From a bacterium (GTDB taxonomy: Bacteria; Cyanobacteriota; Vampirovibrionia; Gastranaerophilales; Gastranaerophilaceae): a stretch of DNA of 31,322 bases. The notes under the pieces were generated by a model. That model was given only the letters and a program-made list of their open reading frames with translations, ran no database searches and had not been told where the DNA came from. Below, piece after piece: positions 1-7,554 of this stretch. The number at the start of each line of letters is the position of its first letter. The first letter of the stretch is position 1. Both the position numbers and the translations under genes were made by a program. Location: NCBI GenBank assembly GCA_017477685.1, contig JAFUUT010000207.1, positions 1 through 31,322 on the forward strand, read 5' to 3'.

Positions 1-1
1 A

Positions 2-1048
2 TTTATTCCCGATTATGCAGGGCCTGCAACAAAAGAAATTACAGATGAAATAGTTTCAAATTTAGGCTGTGAATTTGAAAGTTCTGTTAAAGGCAAACTT
101 ATATATACCGATTTTTCGAATGCGTATTTTAAGAGAATTAATGAAATTATAGATTTCGAAAAAATAAAAAAATGTTCAAATCATTTTCATATTTTATTTG
201 ATGGTTTGTACAGTTCAAGTATAGGTTATTTTGACAAATTATTATCACAAAATGATATAAAATTTGACAGTATTCGAATGTTTCATGACGAAAATTTCGG
301 CGGTGGGATGCCGGAGCCGAAACCTCAGTATATGCAGGAAGCAATTGATTATATAAAAAGCAAGCATAATTATGCCGCTTTTGCCAATGACGGAGATGCG
401 GACAGGTTTGGTGTAATCAATGAAAACGGAGAATATGTTACCCCAAATGAAATTATGGCAATTTTACTTATGCATCTTAAACAAAACAAAAATTATTCGG
501 GTTGTCTTGTCAAGACGGTTGCAGGAAGTTTGATGCTGGATATTCTTGCTAAACATCTCGGTGTAGATGTTGTAGAAACGGCAGTGGGTTTCAAGCATGT
601 CGGCGAAGCTATGCGCAAATATAATCCGATTATTGCAGGAGAAGATTCCGGAGGATTGAGTATTCAAGGGCATATTCCCGAAAAAGACGGAATTCTTGCA
701 AACCTTTTAATAATTGAGGCTATGGCGTACAGCGGAAAGCATTTGTCCGAATTGCAAAAACAACTCAAAGATTTTGTAGGTTGCGAATTTATAAATACCC
801 GCGTAGATAAAAAGTTAGATAATTTTGATGAAGTAAATCCTACTATTGAAAAATTTTCATCAATGGATGAAATTTCCGGCATGAAAATTATTAAAAAGGA
901 CGCAAAAGACGGAGTAAAATTGTATTTCGATGATGAAAGAAGCTGGATTTTAGTCCGTCCGTCAGGTACAGAACCTCTTTTAAGAATTTATATAGAATCT
1001 GACACTCAGGATAAGATTGATAACATATTAAAAAATATACACATTTAA
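2..1048 (+). CDS. Phosphoglucomutase/phosphomannomutase family protein, 5' partial
   Basis: C-terminal part (about 348 codons) of an alpha-D-phosphohexomutase; the reading frame is open to the left edge, so the N-terminus with the catalytic phosphoserine lies outside the window. Visible family signatures in order are the metal-binding loop NDGDADRFG, the sugar-binding loop GEDSGGLS followed by HIPEKDG, and the C-terminal phosphate-binding loop RPSGTEP. These enzymes interconvert hexose 6- and 1-phosphates in the cytoplasm and feed glycogen, LPS or exopolysaccharide synthesis. The GEDSGGLS type of loop resembles the general PGM/PMM group more than GlmM, so I give no symbol; substrate cannot be decided from this part. 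The gene ends in TAA and is followed at once by an intrinsic terminator, which separates it from the ribosomal operon. Confidence 0.93.
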   Translation, partial: FIPDYAGPATKEITDEIVSNLGCEFESSVKGKLIYTDFSNAYFKRINEIIDFEKIKKCSNHFHILFDGLYSSSIGYFDKLLSQNDIKFDSIRMFHDENFGGGMPEPKPQYMQEAIDYIKSKHNYAAFANDGDADRFGVINENGEYVTPNEIMAILLMHLKQNKNYSGCLVKTVAGSLMLDILAKHLGVDVVETAVGFKHVGEAMRKYNPIIAGEDSGGLSIQGHIPEKDGILANLLIIEAMAYSGKHLSELQKQLKDFVGCEFINTRVDKKLDNFDEVNPTIEKFSSMDEISGMKIIKKDAKDGVKLYFDDERSWILVRPSGTEPLLRIYIESDTQDKIDNILKNIHI

Positions 1049-1067
1049 CAATTCTTTACAATCATGC

Positions 1068-1097
1068 AAATCCACTGTTGACAGTGGATTTTGTTTG
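1068..1097 (+). terminator. Rho-independent terminator after the phosphohexomutase gene
   Basis: A perfect 10-bp stem (AAATCCACTG at 1068-1077 with CAGTGGATTT at 1082-1091) closes on a TTGA tetraloop and runs into TGTTTGT. It lies 20 bp after the stop codon and 150 bp before rpsJ, so the S10 operon is expected to have its own promoter downstream of it. Confidence 0.85.
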
Positions 1098-1246
1098 TCA
1101 TACTATTAGTATGCTCAGAGATATTGTCCGAAATATAAAGAATAGCACCCGGGACAAAAACAGGGCGTTGGCGGATTTTCGCCGGCGATATTTTTATACA
1201 AGACAGTTGAGCAAAGTAGTACATAGAAAATAAAGGAATGCTAAAG
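1098..1246 (+). other. S10 operon leader region, no gene
   Basis: About 150 bp between the terminator and rpsJ. It holds a 15-bp near-perfect palindrome (CATACTA, T, TAGTATG; 1099-1113) and a GC-rich patch at 1150-1190, unusual for this AT-rich DNA. I could not fix a convincing -35/-10 pair. By position it should contain the S10 operon promoter and possibly an autoregulatory leader, as in other bacteria where L4 acts there; the sequence alone does not prove this. Confidence 0.4.
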
Positions 1247-1564
1247 ATGGCAAATAGCACAAAAAAATCAAGAATCAGAGTTTGTTTGAAAGCATATGAT
1301 CACAAACTTATTGATGTATCAGCTGAAAAAATCGTAGAAACAGCTAAAAGAACAGACGCTAAAGTAGCCGGTCCTATTCCTTTACCTACAAAAAGACGTA
1401 TATATTGCGTTTTGCGTTCCCCACACGTAGATAAAAAGTCTCGTGAACATTTTGAAATGAGAACTCACAAGCGTATTATTGATATATACGATCCGACTCA
1501 AGCCACTATGGAAGAGTTACGTAGATTAGATTTACCTGCAGGTGTAGATATCGAAGCAAAATAG
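1247..1564 (+). CDS. rpsJ: 30S ribosomal protein S10
   Basis: Ribosomal protein S10 (105 aa), a component of the 30S head and the NusE partner in antitermination. The protein carries the family signature GPIPLPTKRRIYCVLRSPHV followed by REHFEMRTHKR and ends LPAGVDIEAK, a close match to cyanobacterial S10 as I remember it. I start it at the ATG at 1247, because the GGA of the Shine-Dalgarno sequence (AAAGGA, ending 1237) lies 9 nt upstream. An in-frame ATG at 1238 directly abuts the GGA and is too close to use well. First gene of the S10 operon here; rpsL, rpsG, fusA and tuf, which often precede it, are absent and replaced by a terminator and a sugar mutase. Confidence 0.97.
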   Translation: MANSTKKSRIRVCLKAYDHKLIDVSAEKIVETAKRTDAKVAGPIPLPTKRRIYCVLRSPHVDKKSREHFEMRTHKRIIDIYDPTQATMEELRRLDLPAGVDIEAK

Positions 1565-1774
1565 TTTGCATACGGTTCCTGCAATGAAAATTGAATAAGC
1601 ATTATGCATATAATGTGAACTACGACCGGGGAAATATTTAATAATCCCGCGGATGACGAGGTGAAAATCCTCGAAAGGTAAAGTAATAGTAGCGCTCGCA
1701 AGCGAAAATGTGCAACTTTGAAAAGAGGCAGAGGAATTCTGCATCAAGTAGGACGAGCACGGAAAGGTAAAAAT
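1565..1774 (+). other. Long hairpin-bearing spacer between rpsJ and rplC
   Basis: 210 bp with no gene. It contains several short inverted repeats: CATTAT/ATAATG around a GCAT loop, CGAGG/CCTCG, CGCTCGCAAGCG, and GCAGA/TCTGC near 1727-1742. In most bacteria this gap is a few tens of bases. It ends with the ribosome binding site of rplC (GAAAGGT). Confidence 0.6.
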
Positions 1775-2410
1775 ATGACACTAGGTGTAATAGGTAAAAA
1801 AGTAGGTATGACCCAAATCTTTGATGAAAATGGTTTGGCTGTCCCTGTAACTGTTATCAAAGTTGATGAAACTGTTGTTACTCAGGTAAAAACAGTAGAA
1901 ACTGACGGATACAATGCTATCCAGGTTGGTACAATTGCAGCAAAAGAAAAACATTTATCAAAGGCTCAAATGGGTCACTTTAAGAAAAACAGCTTATCTA
2001 ATTACAGACACTTACAAGAATTCAGAGTAGATAATCCTCAAGATTTCAAAGTAGGTGACAAGGTTGAGTTGTCTGTATTAGACAATGTTGAAAAAGTCGA
2101 TGTAACAGGAAAATCAATAGGTAAAGGTTTCCAAGGTACTGTAAAAAGATGGAACTTTGGCAGAGGACCTATGGCTCACGGTTCTAAAAACCACAGAGAA
2201 CCTGGTTCAATCGGCGCAGGTACAACTCCTTCACGTGTTATCAAAGGTAAAAGAATGGCAGGTAACATGGGTAATGAAAGAGTTACAATCACTAAACTTA
2301 AACTTGTTAAAGTTGATTCAAATAACGGTTTAGTATTAGTAAAAGGTTCAGTTCCTGGTTGTGAAGGAAGATTGGTAACAATCGTTCCAGCAAGAACTAA
2401 ATGGAATTAA
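1775..2410 (+). CDS. rplC: 50S ribosomal protein L3
   Basis: Ribosomal protein L3 (211 aa), an early-assembling 23S-binding protein next to the peptidyl transferase centre. It begins MTLGVIGKKVGMTQIF and carries the central signature GKGFQGTVKRWNFGRGPMAH, then HREPGSIGAGTTPSRV and KRMAGNMG. A 19-codon upstream extension is open in the same frame (from 1718), but the ATG at 1775 is preceded by GAAAGGT at good spacing, matches the family N-terminus and gives the usual length, so I use it. Second gene of the S10 operon, set between two unusually long hairpin-bearing spacers (210 and 238 bp). Confidence 0.97.
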   Translation: MTLGVIGKKVGMTQIFDENGLAVPVTVIKVDETVVTQVKTVETDGYNAIQVGTIAAKEKHLSKAQMGHFKKNSLSNYRHLQEFRVDNPQDFKVGDKVELSVLDNVEKVDVTGKSIGKGFQGTVKRWNFGRGPMAHGSKNHREPGSIGAGTTPSRVIKGKRMAGNMGNERVTITKLKLVKVDSNNGLVLVKGSVPGCEGRLVTIVPARTKWN

Positions 2411-2437
2411 AAGGCGTAAGCCGATGTGAAGTGCCGG
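2411..2437 (+). repeat. Dispersed REP-like repeat, copy 1 (rplC-rplD spacer)
   Basis: 27-bp motif starting directly after the rplC stop codon and matching 24 of 27 positions at 3651-3677 in the rplW-rplB spacer. It contains GGCGTAAGCC followed by a half-palindrome ending GTGCCGG. In this copy CCGATG at 2421-2426 can also pair with the downstream TGTCGG (2438-2443). Confidence 0.7.
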
Positions 2438-2648
2438 TGTCGGTTCGCGAGTGCGAAGCGAGCAGGGCTCGAAACATAATATCTCCGCCGTTGTGAATGA
2501 AGCATAAGCGAAATGAACGAACAAATCTTTGATTTGACAGGCGGAATAACAATAACAGACAAGTTATAAAAATCCTCAAGTTGCCATATAAAACGCAAGT
2601 TGCGAAAGGGGTAACAAGCAGTAGTAAAAAGAAAAGGAAAAACAAAAA
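2438..2648 (+). other. Rest of the rplC-rplD spacer, hairpin-rich
   Basis: Non-coding. It has a GC-rich block with CGAGC AGG GCTCG (2459-2471), a wide inverted repeat TCCGCC (2484-2489) with GGCGGA (2540-2545), and inside that a 6-bp hairpin CAAATC TTT GATTTG (2522-2536). Base composition in the first half is far richer in G+C than the flanking genes, which suggests inserted repeat DNA. It ends with AAAAGGAAA, the ribosome binding site of rplD. Confidence 0.6.
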
Positions 2649-3275
2649 ATGTCAAAAGAAATTTTAAGTACAAATGGTGAAAAATTAGGCGAAATAACAT
2701 TAGCAAAAGAAGTATTTGGCGTAGAACCTAATTTACATGTAATGCACTTAGCATTAAGAAGACAATTAAACAATGCAAGACAAGGTTCAGCAAGTACAAA
2801 AACAAGAGCTGAAGTTGCAGGCGGCGGAAGAAAACCTTGGAAACAAAAGGGAACAGGACGTGCAAGAGCAGGTTCATTGCGTTCTCCATTGTTTGCAGGC
2901 GGCGGTGTAATCTTTGGGCCAAAACCAAGAAGTTACGCTTTCAATATGCCTCAAAAAGCAAGACAATTAGCTTTGAGATCTGCATTATCAGCAAAAGAAT
3001 CTCAAATTGTAGTAGTAAAGGATTTCTCTACAATTTCTGAACCAAAGACAAAGTTAATGGCAAGTGCTTTGAAATCATTAAATGTTAGCGGAAAAGTTTT
3101 AGTAGTAGCGAATACAAAAGCAGATGAAAACAAGAATTTAGAATTATCAGCAAGAAATATTCCAAGCGTAAAACTTTTATTACCGTCAAACTTGAATGTA
3201 AAAGACTTATTGGAAGCTGATTTTGTTGTTATGACTGAATCTGCAGTGAATGAAATTACAGAAAGACTTTCATAG
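2649..3275 (+). CDS. rplD: 50S ribosomal protein L4
   Basis: Ribosomal protein L4 (208 aa), which lines the exit tunnel and in many bacteria also represses its own operon. Recognised by the extended-loop signature SASTKTRAEVAGGGRKPWKQ, then KGTGRARAGS and SPLFAGGGVIFGPKPR, followed by a Rossmann-like C-terminal part. Length is normal. The start at 2649 has an AAAAGGAAA ribosome binding site. It is followed after only 25 bp by rplW, in contrast with the 238-bp spacer before it. Confidence 0.97.
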   Translation: MSKEILSTNGEKLGEITLAKEVFGVEPNLHVMHLALRRQLNNARQGSASTKTRAEVAGGGRKPWKQKGTGRARAGSLRSPLFAGGGVIFGPKPRSYAFNMPQKARQLALRSALSAKESQIVVVKDFSTISEPKTKLMASALKSLNVSGKVLVVANTKADENKNLELSARNIPSVKLLLPSNLNVKDLLEADFVVMTESAVNEITERLS

Positions 3276-3300
3276 TCACTAATAGTAAAGGAAAGTAAAA

Positions 3301-3600
3301 ATGAGTAACGAAAAATTATATGATGTAATCAAAAAACCTTTAATCACAGAAAAGTCAGTAGCAGCAACTACAAATGCTCAATATACATTTGAAGTAAAGA
3401 AAGATGCAACAAAAATTGAAATTGCTCAAGCTGTAGAATTGGCTTATCCTGGTCGTAAGGTAAAGAAAGTAAGAACAGTATATATGCCTTCACACACTCA
3501 CAGATGGCAGCGTTTTGGATACAAGTTCGGTTCATCTGACAGTTCAAAAAAAGCTATCGTAACAATTGAAGGCGATCCAATTGAATTTATGGATGTATAA
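3301..3600 (+). CDS. rplW: 50S ribosomal protein L23
   Basis: Ribosomal protein L23 (99 aa), located at the tunnel exit where signal recognition particle and trigger factor dock. Family features are the N-terminal KPLITEKSVAA, the middle YTFEVKKDATKIEIAQAVE and KKVRTVYMP. Preceded by the motif AATAGTAAAGGAAA, which also stands before rplE and holds the ribosome binding site. Fourth gene of the operon; a 115-bp repeat-bearing spacer separates it from rplB. Confidence 0.96.
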   Translation: MSNEKLYDVIKKPLITEKSVAATTNAQYTFEVKKDATKIEIAQAVELAYPGRKVKKVRTVYMPSHTHRWQRFGYKFGSSDSSKKAIVTIEGDPIEFMDV

Positions 3601-3650
3601 TCATCCGCCCGTCAAACGGGTATTCAGGGCGTATTTGGCACAAGTCCTGA
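3601..3650 (+). other. First half of the rplW-rplB spacer
   Basis: Two inverted repeats: CCCGT CAA ACGGG (3608-3620), and TTCAGG (3623-3628) with CCTGAA (3646-3651). No gene. The second stem closes right at the edge of the dispersed repeat copy at 3651-3677. Confidence 0.55.
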
Positions 3651-3677
3651 AAGGCGAAAGCCGGTGCGAAGTGCCGG
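3651..3677 (+). repeat. Dispersed REP-like repeat, copy 2 (rplW-rplB spacer)
   Basis: Matches 24 of 27 positions with 2411-2437. In RNA it would form a GNRA-capped mini-hairpin (GGC GAAA GCC, 3653-3662) and a competing 7-bp stem (CCGGTGC at 3661-3667 with GTGCCGG at 3671-3677, two G-U pairs, GAA loop). The ribosome binding site of rplB (AAAAGGAG) follows about 25 bp later. Confidence 0.75.
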
Positions 3678-3715
3678 CAAGTCAAAAGTAGTAGAAAGCC
3701 AAAAGGAGAAATAAA

Positions 3716-4546
3716 ATGGCAATCAGAAAAATTAATCCGACGTCTCCGGGACAAAGAGGCATGACAAAAAGTGATTACCAAGAAATCACAACATCAACTC
3801 CTGAAAAATCATTGCTAAAATCATTGAATAAAAAAGCAGGAAGAAACAACACAGGTAGAATTACATGTCGTCACAAGGGCGGCGGTGTAAAAAGATCATA
3901 CCGTGTAATTGATTTCAAAAGAGAAAAATTCGGAGTAGTTGCAGAAGTAAAAACTATTGAATACGATCCGAACAGAAATGTAAGAATTTCACTATGTTTC
4001 TATGCTGATGGTGAAAAGAGATATATCTTAACACCGGAAGGATTGAATGTAGGTGATAAAATCGTGAGCGGTCCAGAAGCACCTGTACAAACAGGAAATG
4101 CACTTCCGCTTGAATTGATTCCGTTAGGTACGTTTGTTCACAATATTGAAATGACTCCTGGTCGTGGCGGAATTTTAGTAAGAGCTGCTGGTAACAGTGC
4201 TCAAGTTATGGCTAAAGAAGGTAACTATGTAACAGTCAAGCTTCCGTCAGGTGAAATGAGAATGATAAGAAAAGAATGCTTAGCAACAATCGGTGTTTTA
4301 GGCAATTCAGAATTCAAAAACTTATCAATCGGTAAAGCCGGCAGAAAGCGTTATATGGGAATTAGACCTACAGTACGTGGTGTAACAATGAACCCTTGCG
4401 ATCACCCGCACGGTGGTGGTGAAGGAAAAACAGGTCCTGGTGGAAACCCTAAAACACCTTGGGGCAAACCGGCTCTTGGTTATAAGACACGTAAAAAAGG
4501 TAAAGCGTCTGATAAATTAATTGTAAGAAGACGTAATAAGAAATAA
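3716..4546 (+). CDS. rplB: 50S ribosomal protein L2
   Basis: Ribosomal protein L2 (276 aa), needed for subunit joining and peptidyl transfer. Motifs in order: GRNNTGRITCRHKGGG near the N-terminus, RVIDFKR, the SH3-like core with EYDPNRN, and the C-terminal MNPCDHPHGGGEGKT loop with the conserved histidine, ending in a basic tail. Full length. Good ribosome binding site AAAAGGAG. Followed by rpsS after 30 bp. Confidence 0.98.
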   Translation: MAIRKINPTSPGQRGMTKSDYQEITTSTPEKSLLKSLNKKAGRNNTGRITCRHKGGGVKRSYRVIDFKREKFGVVAEVKTIEYDPNRNVRISLCFYADGEKRYILTPEGLNVGDKIVSGPEAPVQTGNALPLELIPLGTFVHNIEMTPGRGGILVRAAGNSAQVMAKEGNYVTVKLPSGEMRMIRKECLATIGVLGNSEFKNLSIGKAGRKRYMGIRPTVRGVTMNPCDHPHGGGEGKTGPGGNPKTPWGKPALGYKTRKKGKASDKLIVRRRNKK

Positions 4547-4576
4547 GATAAACTCAAGTAGATAAAGGAGAAATAA

Positions 4577-4858
4577 ATGGCACGTTCGTTAAAAAAAGGT
4601 GCATATGTAGAAGAATCTCTACAAAAGAAAATCGAAAAAATGAATGCTAACTCTGAAAAGAAAGTTATCAAAACTTGGTCAAGAGCATCAATGGTAGTAC
4701 CTGATATGTTAAACCATACAATCGCAGTACATAACGGTAAAACTCACGTACCTGTTTATATTACTGAAGAAATGGTTGGACACAAATTAGGTGAATTCGC
4801 TCCAACAAGACTTTTCAAAGGTCATGCAGGTTCTGATAAGACAGCTAAAAGAGCTTAG
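4577..4858 (+). CDS. rpsS: 30S ribosomal protein S19
   Basis: Ribosomal protein S19 (93 aa) of the 30S head, partner of S13. It begins MARSLKKGAYVEESL and contains KTWSRASMVVPDMLNHTIAV and the C-terminal HKLGEFAPTRLFKGHAG, all family hallmarks. Start supported by AAAGGAG. Normal length; closely packed between rplB and rplV. Confidence 0.98.
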   Translation: MARSLKKGAYVEESLQKKIEKMNANSEKKVIKTWSRASMVVPDMLNHTIAVHNGKTHVPVYITEEMVGHKLGEFAPTRLFKGHAGSDKTAKRA

Positions 4859-4897
4859 TCAATCCAAAGTAATATTTGTAAATAAAGGATAATGAAA

Positions 4898-5242
4898 ATG
4901 GAAGCAAAAGCAAAACAAACAGACATAAAAATGACAGTACGTAAACTTCGCAGAGTAATTAACGAAGTTCGCGGTAAATCTGTTATTGAAGCTCTAGATA
5001 TGTTGCGTTTTATGCCATATTTTGCAGCAAGAGTAGTTGAAAAGAATTTGAAGGCTGCGATTGCTAATGCAAGAGAACAATATGGTGCAAGTGCTGAATC
5101 GCTAAAGATTTCACAAATCTTTGCAGATGAAAGTACTACATACAAACGTGCAAGAACAAGAGCACAAGGTCGTATGTACGCAAGAACAAAACGTACATCA
5201 CATTTAACTTTAGTAGTAAGTGATACAAAAATAGGAAAGTAA
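4898..5242 (+). CDS. rplV: 50S ribosomal protein L22
   Basis: Ribosomal protein L22 (114 aa), whose hairpin reaches into the peptide exit tunnel. Family features: RKLRRVINEVRGKSVIEALD, and the C-terminal hairpin ending in the R-rich stretch before HLTLVVSD. Two in-frame ATGs exist. The one at 4898 lies 8 nt after AAAGGA and is preferred; the one at 4892 is only 2 nt from it. Ends 4 bp before rpsC, so translation is probably coupled. Confidence 0.96.
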   Translation: MEAKAKQTDIKMTVRKLRRVINEVRGKSVIEALDMLRFMPYFAARVVEKNLKAAIANAREQYGASAESLKISQIFADESTTYKRARTRAQGRMYARTKRTSHLTLVVSDTKIGK

Positions 5243-5246
5243 TAAA

Positions 5247-5984
5247 ATGGGACAAAAAACACATCCAACCGGATTTAGAGTAGGAATTATTCAAAGCTGG
5301 GCAAGCCAATGGTATGCTCGAGTAAGAGACTACGGAAAATTTGTAGCAGAAGATGCTAGAATAAGAAAATTCGTAAAGAAAAAGCTATACGCAGCTGGTA
5401 TTTCTAAAATATGGATTGCCAGAAAAGGCGACAAGATTACAATCACAGTTGTAACAGCAAAACCTGGTATAGTAGTTGGTCGTGGCGGACAAGGTATTGA
5501 TGATCTTCGCAAAGATGTATCAAAATACATTGGTAAAGATGTTTTAATTAATGTTGTGGAAGTTGCGAGAATTGATGCGGATGCGCAATTAGTAGCGGAA
5601 AATATTGCACAACAGTTAGAAAAACGTATAGCCTTCCGCAGAGCGATGAAACAAGCTATGCAAAGAACAATGAGATCAGGCGTTCAAGGTATCAAAGTTA
5701 TGGTATCAGGACGTTTGGGCGGTGCTGAAATTGCACGTTCCGAATGGGCAAAAGAAGGAAGAATTCCTCTTCAAACATTAAGAGCAGATGTAGATTTCGG
5801 ATTTGCAGAAGCTGATACTATTATGGGTAAAATTGGTGTTAAAGTTTGGATTTTCAAAGGCAACTTAATGCCTGGTGAAAAAGCAGATCAAAACATCAAA
5901 GTAAAATCAAACAGAGAAAACAATTCAGAAAGAGCTGGCAGACGCCCAAGAAGAGCAAAAGCTGCCTCAACTGAAGAAGCGTAA
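5247..5984 (+). CDS. rpsC: 30S ribosomal protein S3
   Basis: Ribosomal protein S3 (245 aa), at the mRNA entry site and part of the ribosomal helicase. It begins MGQKTHPTGFRVGI, has the KH-domain loop GIVVGRGGQGID, and the C-terminal S3 domain with GVQGIKVMVSGRLGGAEIAR. The tail after residue 215 is basic and lineage-variable. The start follows rplV by 4 bp; the GGAAAG ribosome binding site lies in the end of rplV. Confidence 0.98.
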   Translation: MGQKTHPTGFRVGIIQSWASQWYARVRDYGKFVAEDARIRKFVKKKLYAAGISKIWIARKGDKITITVVTAKPGIVVGRGGQGIDDLRKDVSKYIGKDVLINVVEVARIDADAQLVAENIAQQLEKRIAFRRAMKQAMQRTMRSGVQGIKVMVSGRLGGAEIARSEWAKEGRIPLQTLRADVDFGFAEADTIMGKIGVKVWIFKGNLMPGEKADQNIKVKSNRENNSERAGRRPRRAKAASTEEA

Positions 5985-6015
5985 TTAAGGTATAAATAAA
6001 TAGGAGCAATATAAA

Positions 6016-6435
6016 ATGTTACAGCCTAAAAAAACAAAATACCGCAAAATGATGAAAGGCAGAATGAAAGGTACTGAAACCAGAGGTACAAAGCTTGAAT
6101 TCGGTCATTATGGCTTGCAAGCAGTAGAACCTGGTTGGATTACCAGCCGTCAAATCGAGGCTGCACGTCGTGCAATGACTCGTGAAATCAAACGTGGCGG
6201 TAACGTTTGGATTAAGATATTTCCGGATAAACCTATTACTGCTAAACCTGCAGAAACTCGTATGGGTTCAGGTAAAGGTAATGTTGAATACTGGGTATCT
6301 GTTGTAAAACCAAACAGAATAATGTTTGAGTTAGAGTATTTTGATAAAGGTGTTGCTGTACATGCTTTAGAATTAGCTGCACAGAAATTGCCTATCAAAA
6401 CAAAAATTGTAGTGAAAGCTGCAGAAGAAGAATAA
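6016..6435 (+). CDS. rplP: 50S ribosomal protein L16
   Basis: Ribosomal protein L16 (139 aa), which helps position tRNA in the A site. Signature elements are MLQPKKTKYRK at the start, LEFGHYGLQAVEPGWITSRQ, ARRAMTRE and the C-terminal RMGSGKGNVEYWV. Start is preceded by TAGGAG. Full length, followed by a 71-bp spacer before rpmC. Confidence 0.98.
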   Translation: MLQPKKTKYRKMMKGRMKGTETRGTKLEFGHYGLQAVEPGWITSRQIEAARRAMTREIKRGGNVWIKIFPDKPITAKPAETRMGSGKGNVEYWVSVVKPNRIMFELEYFDKGVAVHALELAAQKLPIKTKIVVKAAEEE

Positions 6436-6506
6436 TCAAACTTGCCTGATAAGATATTCAATAGGTCGAAATATTTAAGGTAAGCAACGTAAAGGAAAAT
6501 ATAAAA

Positions 6507-6704
6507 ATGAAATTAAGTGAAATGCGTGAAAAAACAGTTGATGAGTTACAAAATGCAATTGTTGATTGGAAAAAGCAGTTATTAGAATCAAGATTACAAC
6601 TTGCAACTAATAAATTACAAAATACTTCAACAATTTCAAAAACAAAACGACTTATCGCTCAAGCAAAAACAATAATAACAGAGAAAGGTAAGGAAAATGC
6701 CTAA
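6507..6704 (+). CDS. rpmC: 50S ribosomal protein L29
   Basis: Ribosomal protein L29 (65 aa), a two-helix protein beside the exit tunnel. Recognised from MKLSEMREKTVDELQ, LLESRLQLATNKLQNTS and the basic C-terminal helix. Ribosome binding site TAAAGGAAAA. Its last 8 bases overlap the start of rpsQ, giving tight translational coupling. The preceding 71-bp spacer (6436-6506) shows no strong structure. Confidence 0.95.
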   Translation: MKLSEMREKTVDELQNAIVDWKKQLLESRLQLATNKLQNTSTISKTKRLIAQAKTIITEKGKENA

Positions 6705-6942
6705 AAAAGAAAAACAAGGAATGGTTATAAGCAATAAAATGGACAAAACAGTAGTTGTAAAAGTTGCTGATTATGAACCACATCCGAGATACAAAAAAAT
6801 TATGGAATCAAATAAACATTATAAAGCACATGATGCTGAAAATGTTTGCAACGAAGGTGATATCGTTAGAATTGTTGAATCAAAACCAATGTCTAAAGAT
6901 AAACGCTGGACAGTTGCAGAAGTAGTAGAAAAAGCAAGATAG
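6697..6942 (+). CDS. rpsQ: 30S ribosomal protein S17
   Basis: Ribosomal protein S17 (81 aa), an OB-fold primary binder of 16S rRNA. Motifs: KQGMVISNKMDKTVVVKV, HPRYKKIM, KAHDAENVCNEGDIVRI and the C-terminal KRWTV. The start codon sits inside the end of rpmC and is preceded by AAAGGTAAGG. Full length. A 143-bp hairpin-rich spacer follows. Confidence 0.97.
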   Translation: MPKKEKQGMVISNKMDKTVVVKVADYEPHPRYKKIMESNKHYKAHDAENVCNEGDIVRIVESKPMSKDKRWTVAEVVEKAR

Positions 6943-7085
6943 TTGCGTTTCGCATTGCGAAGTTCGCAAGTATCCGGTTCTGAAAATATTTCAGAGCATA
7001 TGCAAAATATCAAAGCAACATTACCATTGAGTAATGAGAGGCAAACAATTAGACCGATAAATTCGGTAAAGAAAAGGAAAGAAAA
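6943..7085 (+). other. Hairpin-rich spacer between rpsQ and rplN
   Basis: Four consecutive inverted repeats: TTGCG/CGCAA (6943-6947, 6965-6969) enclosing TTCGC/GCGAA (6949-6953, 6957-6961); TCTGAAA ATA TTTCAGA (6979-6995); CATT GAGT AATG; and ACCGA/TCGGT just before the rplN ribosome binding site AAAAGGAAAG. No T-run follows any of them, so they are not classical terminators. No gene. Confidence 0.65.
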
Positions 7086-7454
7086 ATGATACAACAAGAA
7101 ACAAGACTGGTAGTTGCAGATAATACAGGCGCAAAACAATTGTTATGTATCCGTGTTATGGGCAGCTCAAATAAGAAATTTGCAGCAGTAGGAGATGAAA
7201 TAGTAGCTTCTGTAAAGGATGCAACTCCTAATATGACTGTAAAAAAAGGTGAAGTTGTACGTGCTGTTATCGTAAGAACTAAAGCAGACATCAAACGTCA
7301 AGACGGATCTGTAATCAGATTTGATGAGAATGCTGCAGTTATTATCGCTAAAGATGGCAACCCTAGAGGAACTCGTGTTTTCGGACCTGTAGCTCGTGAA
7401 TTGCGTGATAAAGGTTATATGAAGATAGTTTCTTTAGCACCTGAAGTTATTTAG
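7086..7454 (+). CDS. rplN: 50S ribosomal protein L14
   Basis: Ribosomal protein L14 (122 aa), at the subunit interface and the binding site of the silencing factor RsfS. It begins MIQQETRLVVADNTGAKQ and contains the signature VRAVIVRTK followed by FDENAAVII and GTRVFGPVARELR. Full length. Ribosome binding site AAAAGGAAAG. Flanked on both sides by hairpin-rich spacers (143 and 100 bp). Confidence 0.98.
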   Translation: MIQQETRLVVADNTGAKQLLCIRVMGSSNKKFAAVGDEIVASVKDATPNMTVKKGEVVRAVIVRTKADIKRQDGSVIRFDENAAVIIAKDGNPRGTRVFGPVARELRDKGYMKIVSLAPEVI

Positions 7455-7554
7455 CCCTTGATAAACCTGATATCAGGTACAGGGATAAATAATCCTGAGC
7501 ATGTTTCAGGATCCCATACAAATGGGAATAGTTAGTAAATAAAAGGAAAGAACA
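7455..7554 (+). other. Spacer with three palindromes between rplN and rplX
   Basis: 100 bp containing a perfect 14-bp palindrome (ACCTGATATCAGGT, 7465-7478), a 7-bp hairpin (ATCCTGA 7492-7498 with TCAGGAT 7506-7512), and a 6-bp hairpin (TCCCAT ACAA ATGGGA, 7512-7527). The rplX ribosome binding site follows. No gene. Confidence 0.65.

Noticed and set aside
1238..1246. ATG at 1238 as the rpsJ start
   Set aside because: It directly abuts the GGA of the Shine-Dalgarno sequence; the ATG at 1247 has normal spacing and gives the usual length.
1718..1774. 19-codon N-terminal extension of L3
   Set aside because: The extension has no match to the family start, and the ATG at 1775 has a good ribosome binding site.
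2397..2773. Overlapping minus-strand open frames in the rplC-rplD spacer
   Set aside because: They read through repeat DNA and into ribosomal genes on the other strand, have no ribosome binding site and resemble no protein family.
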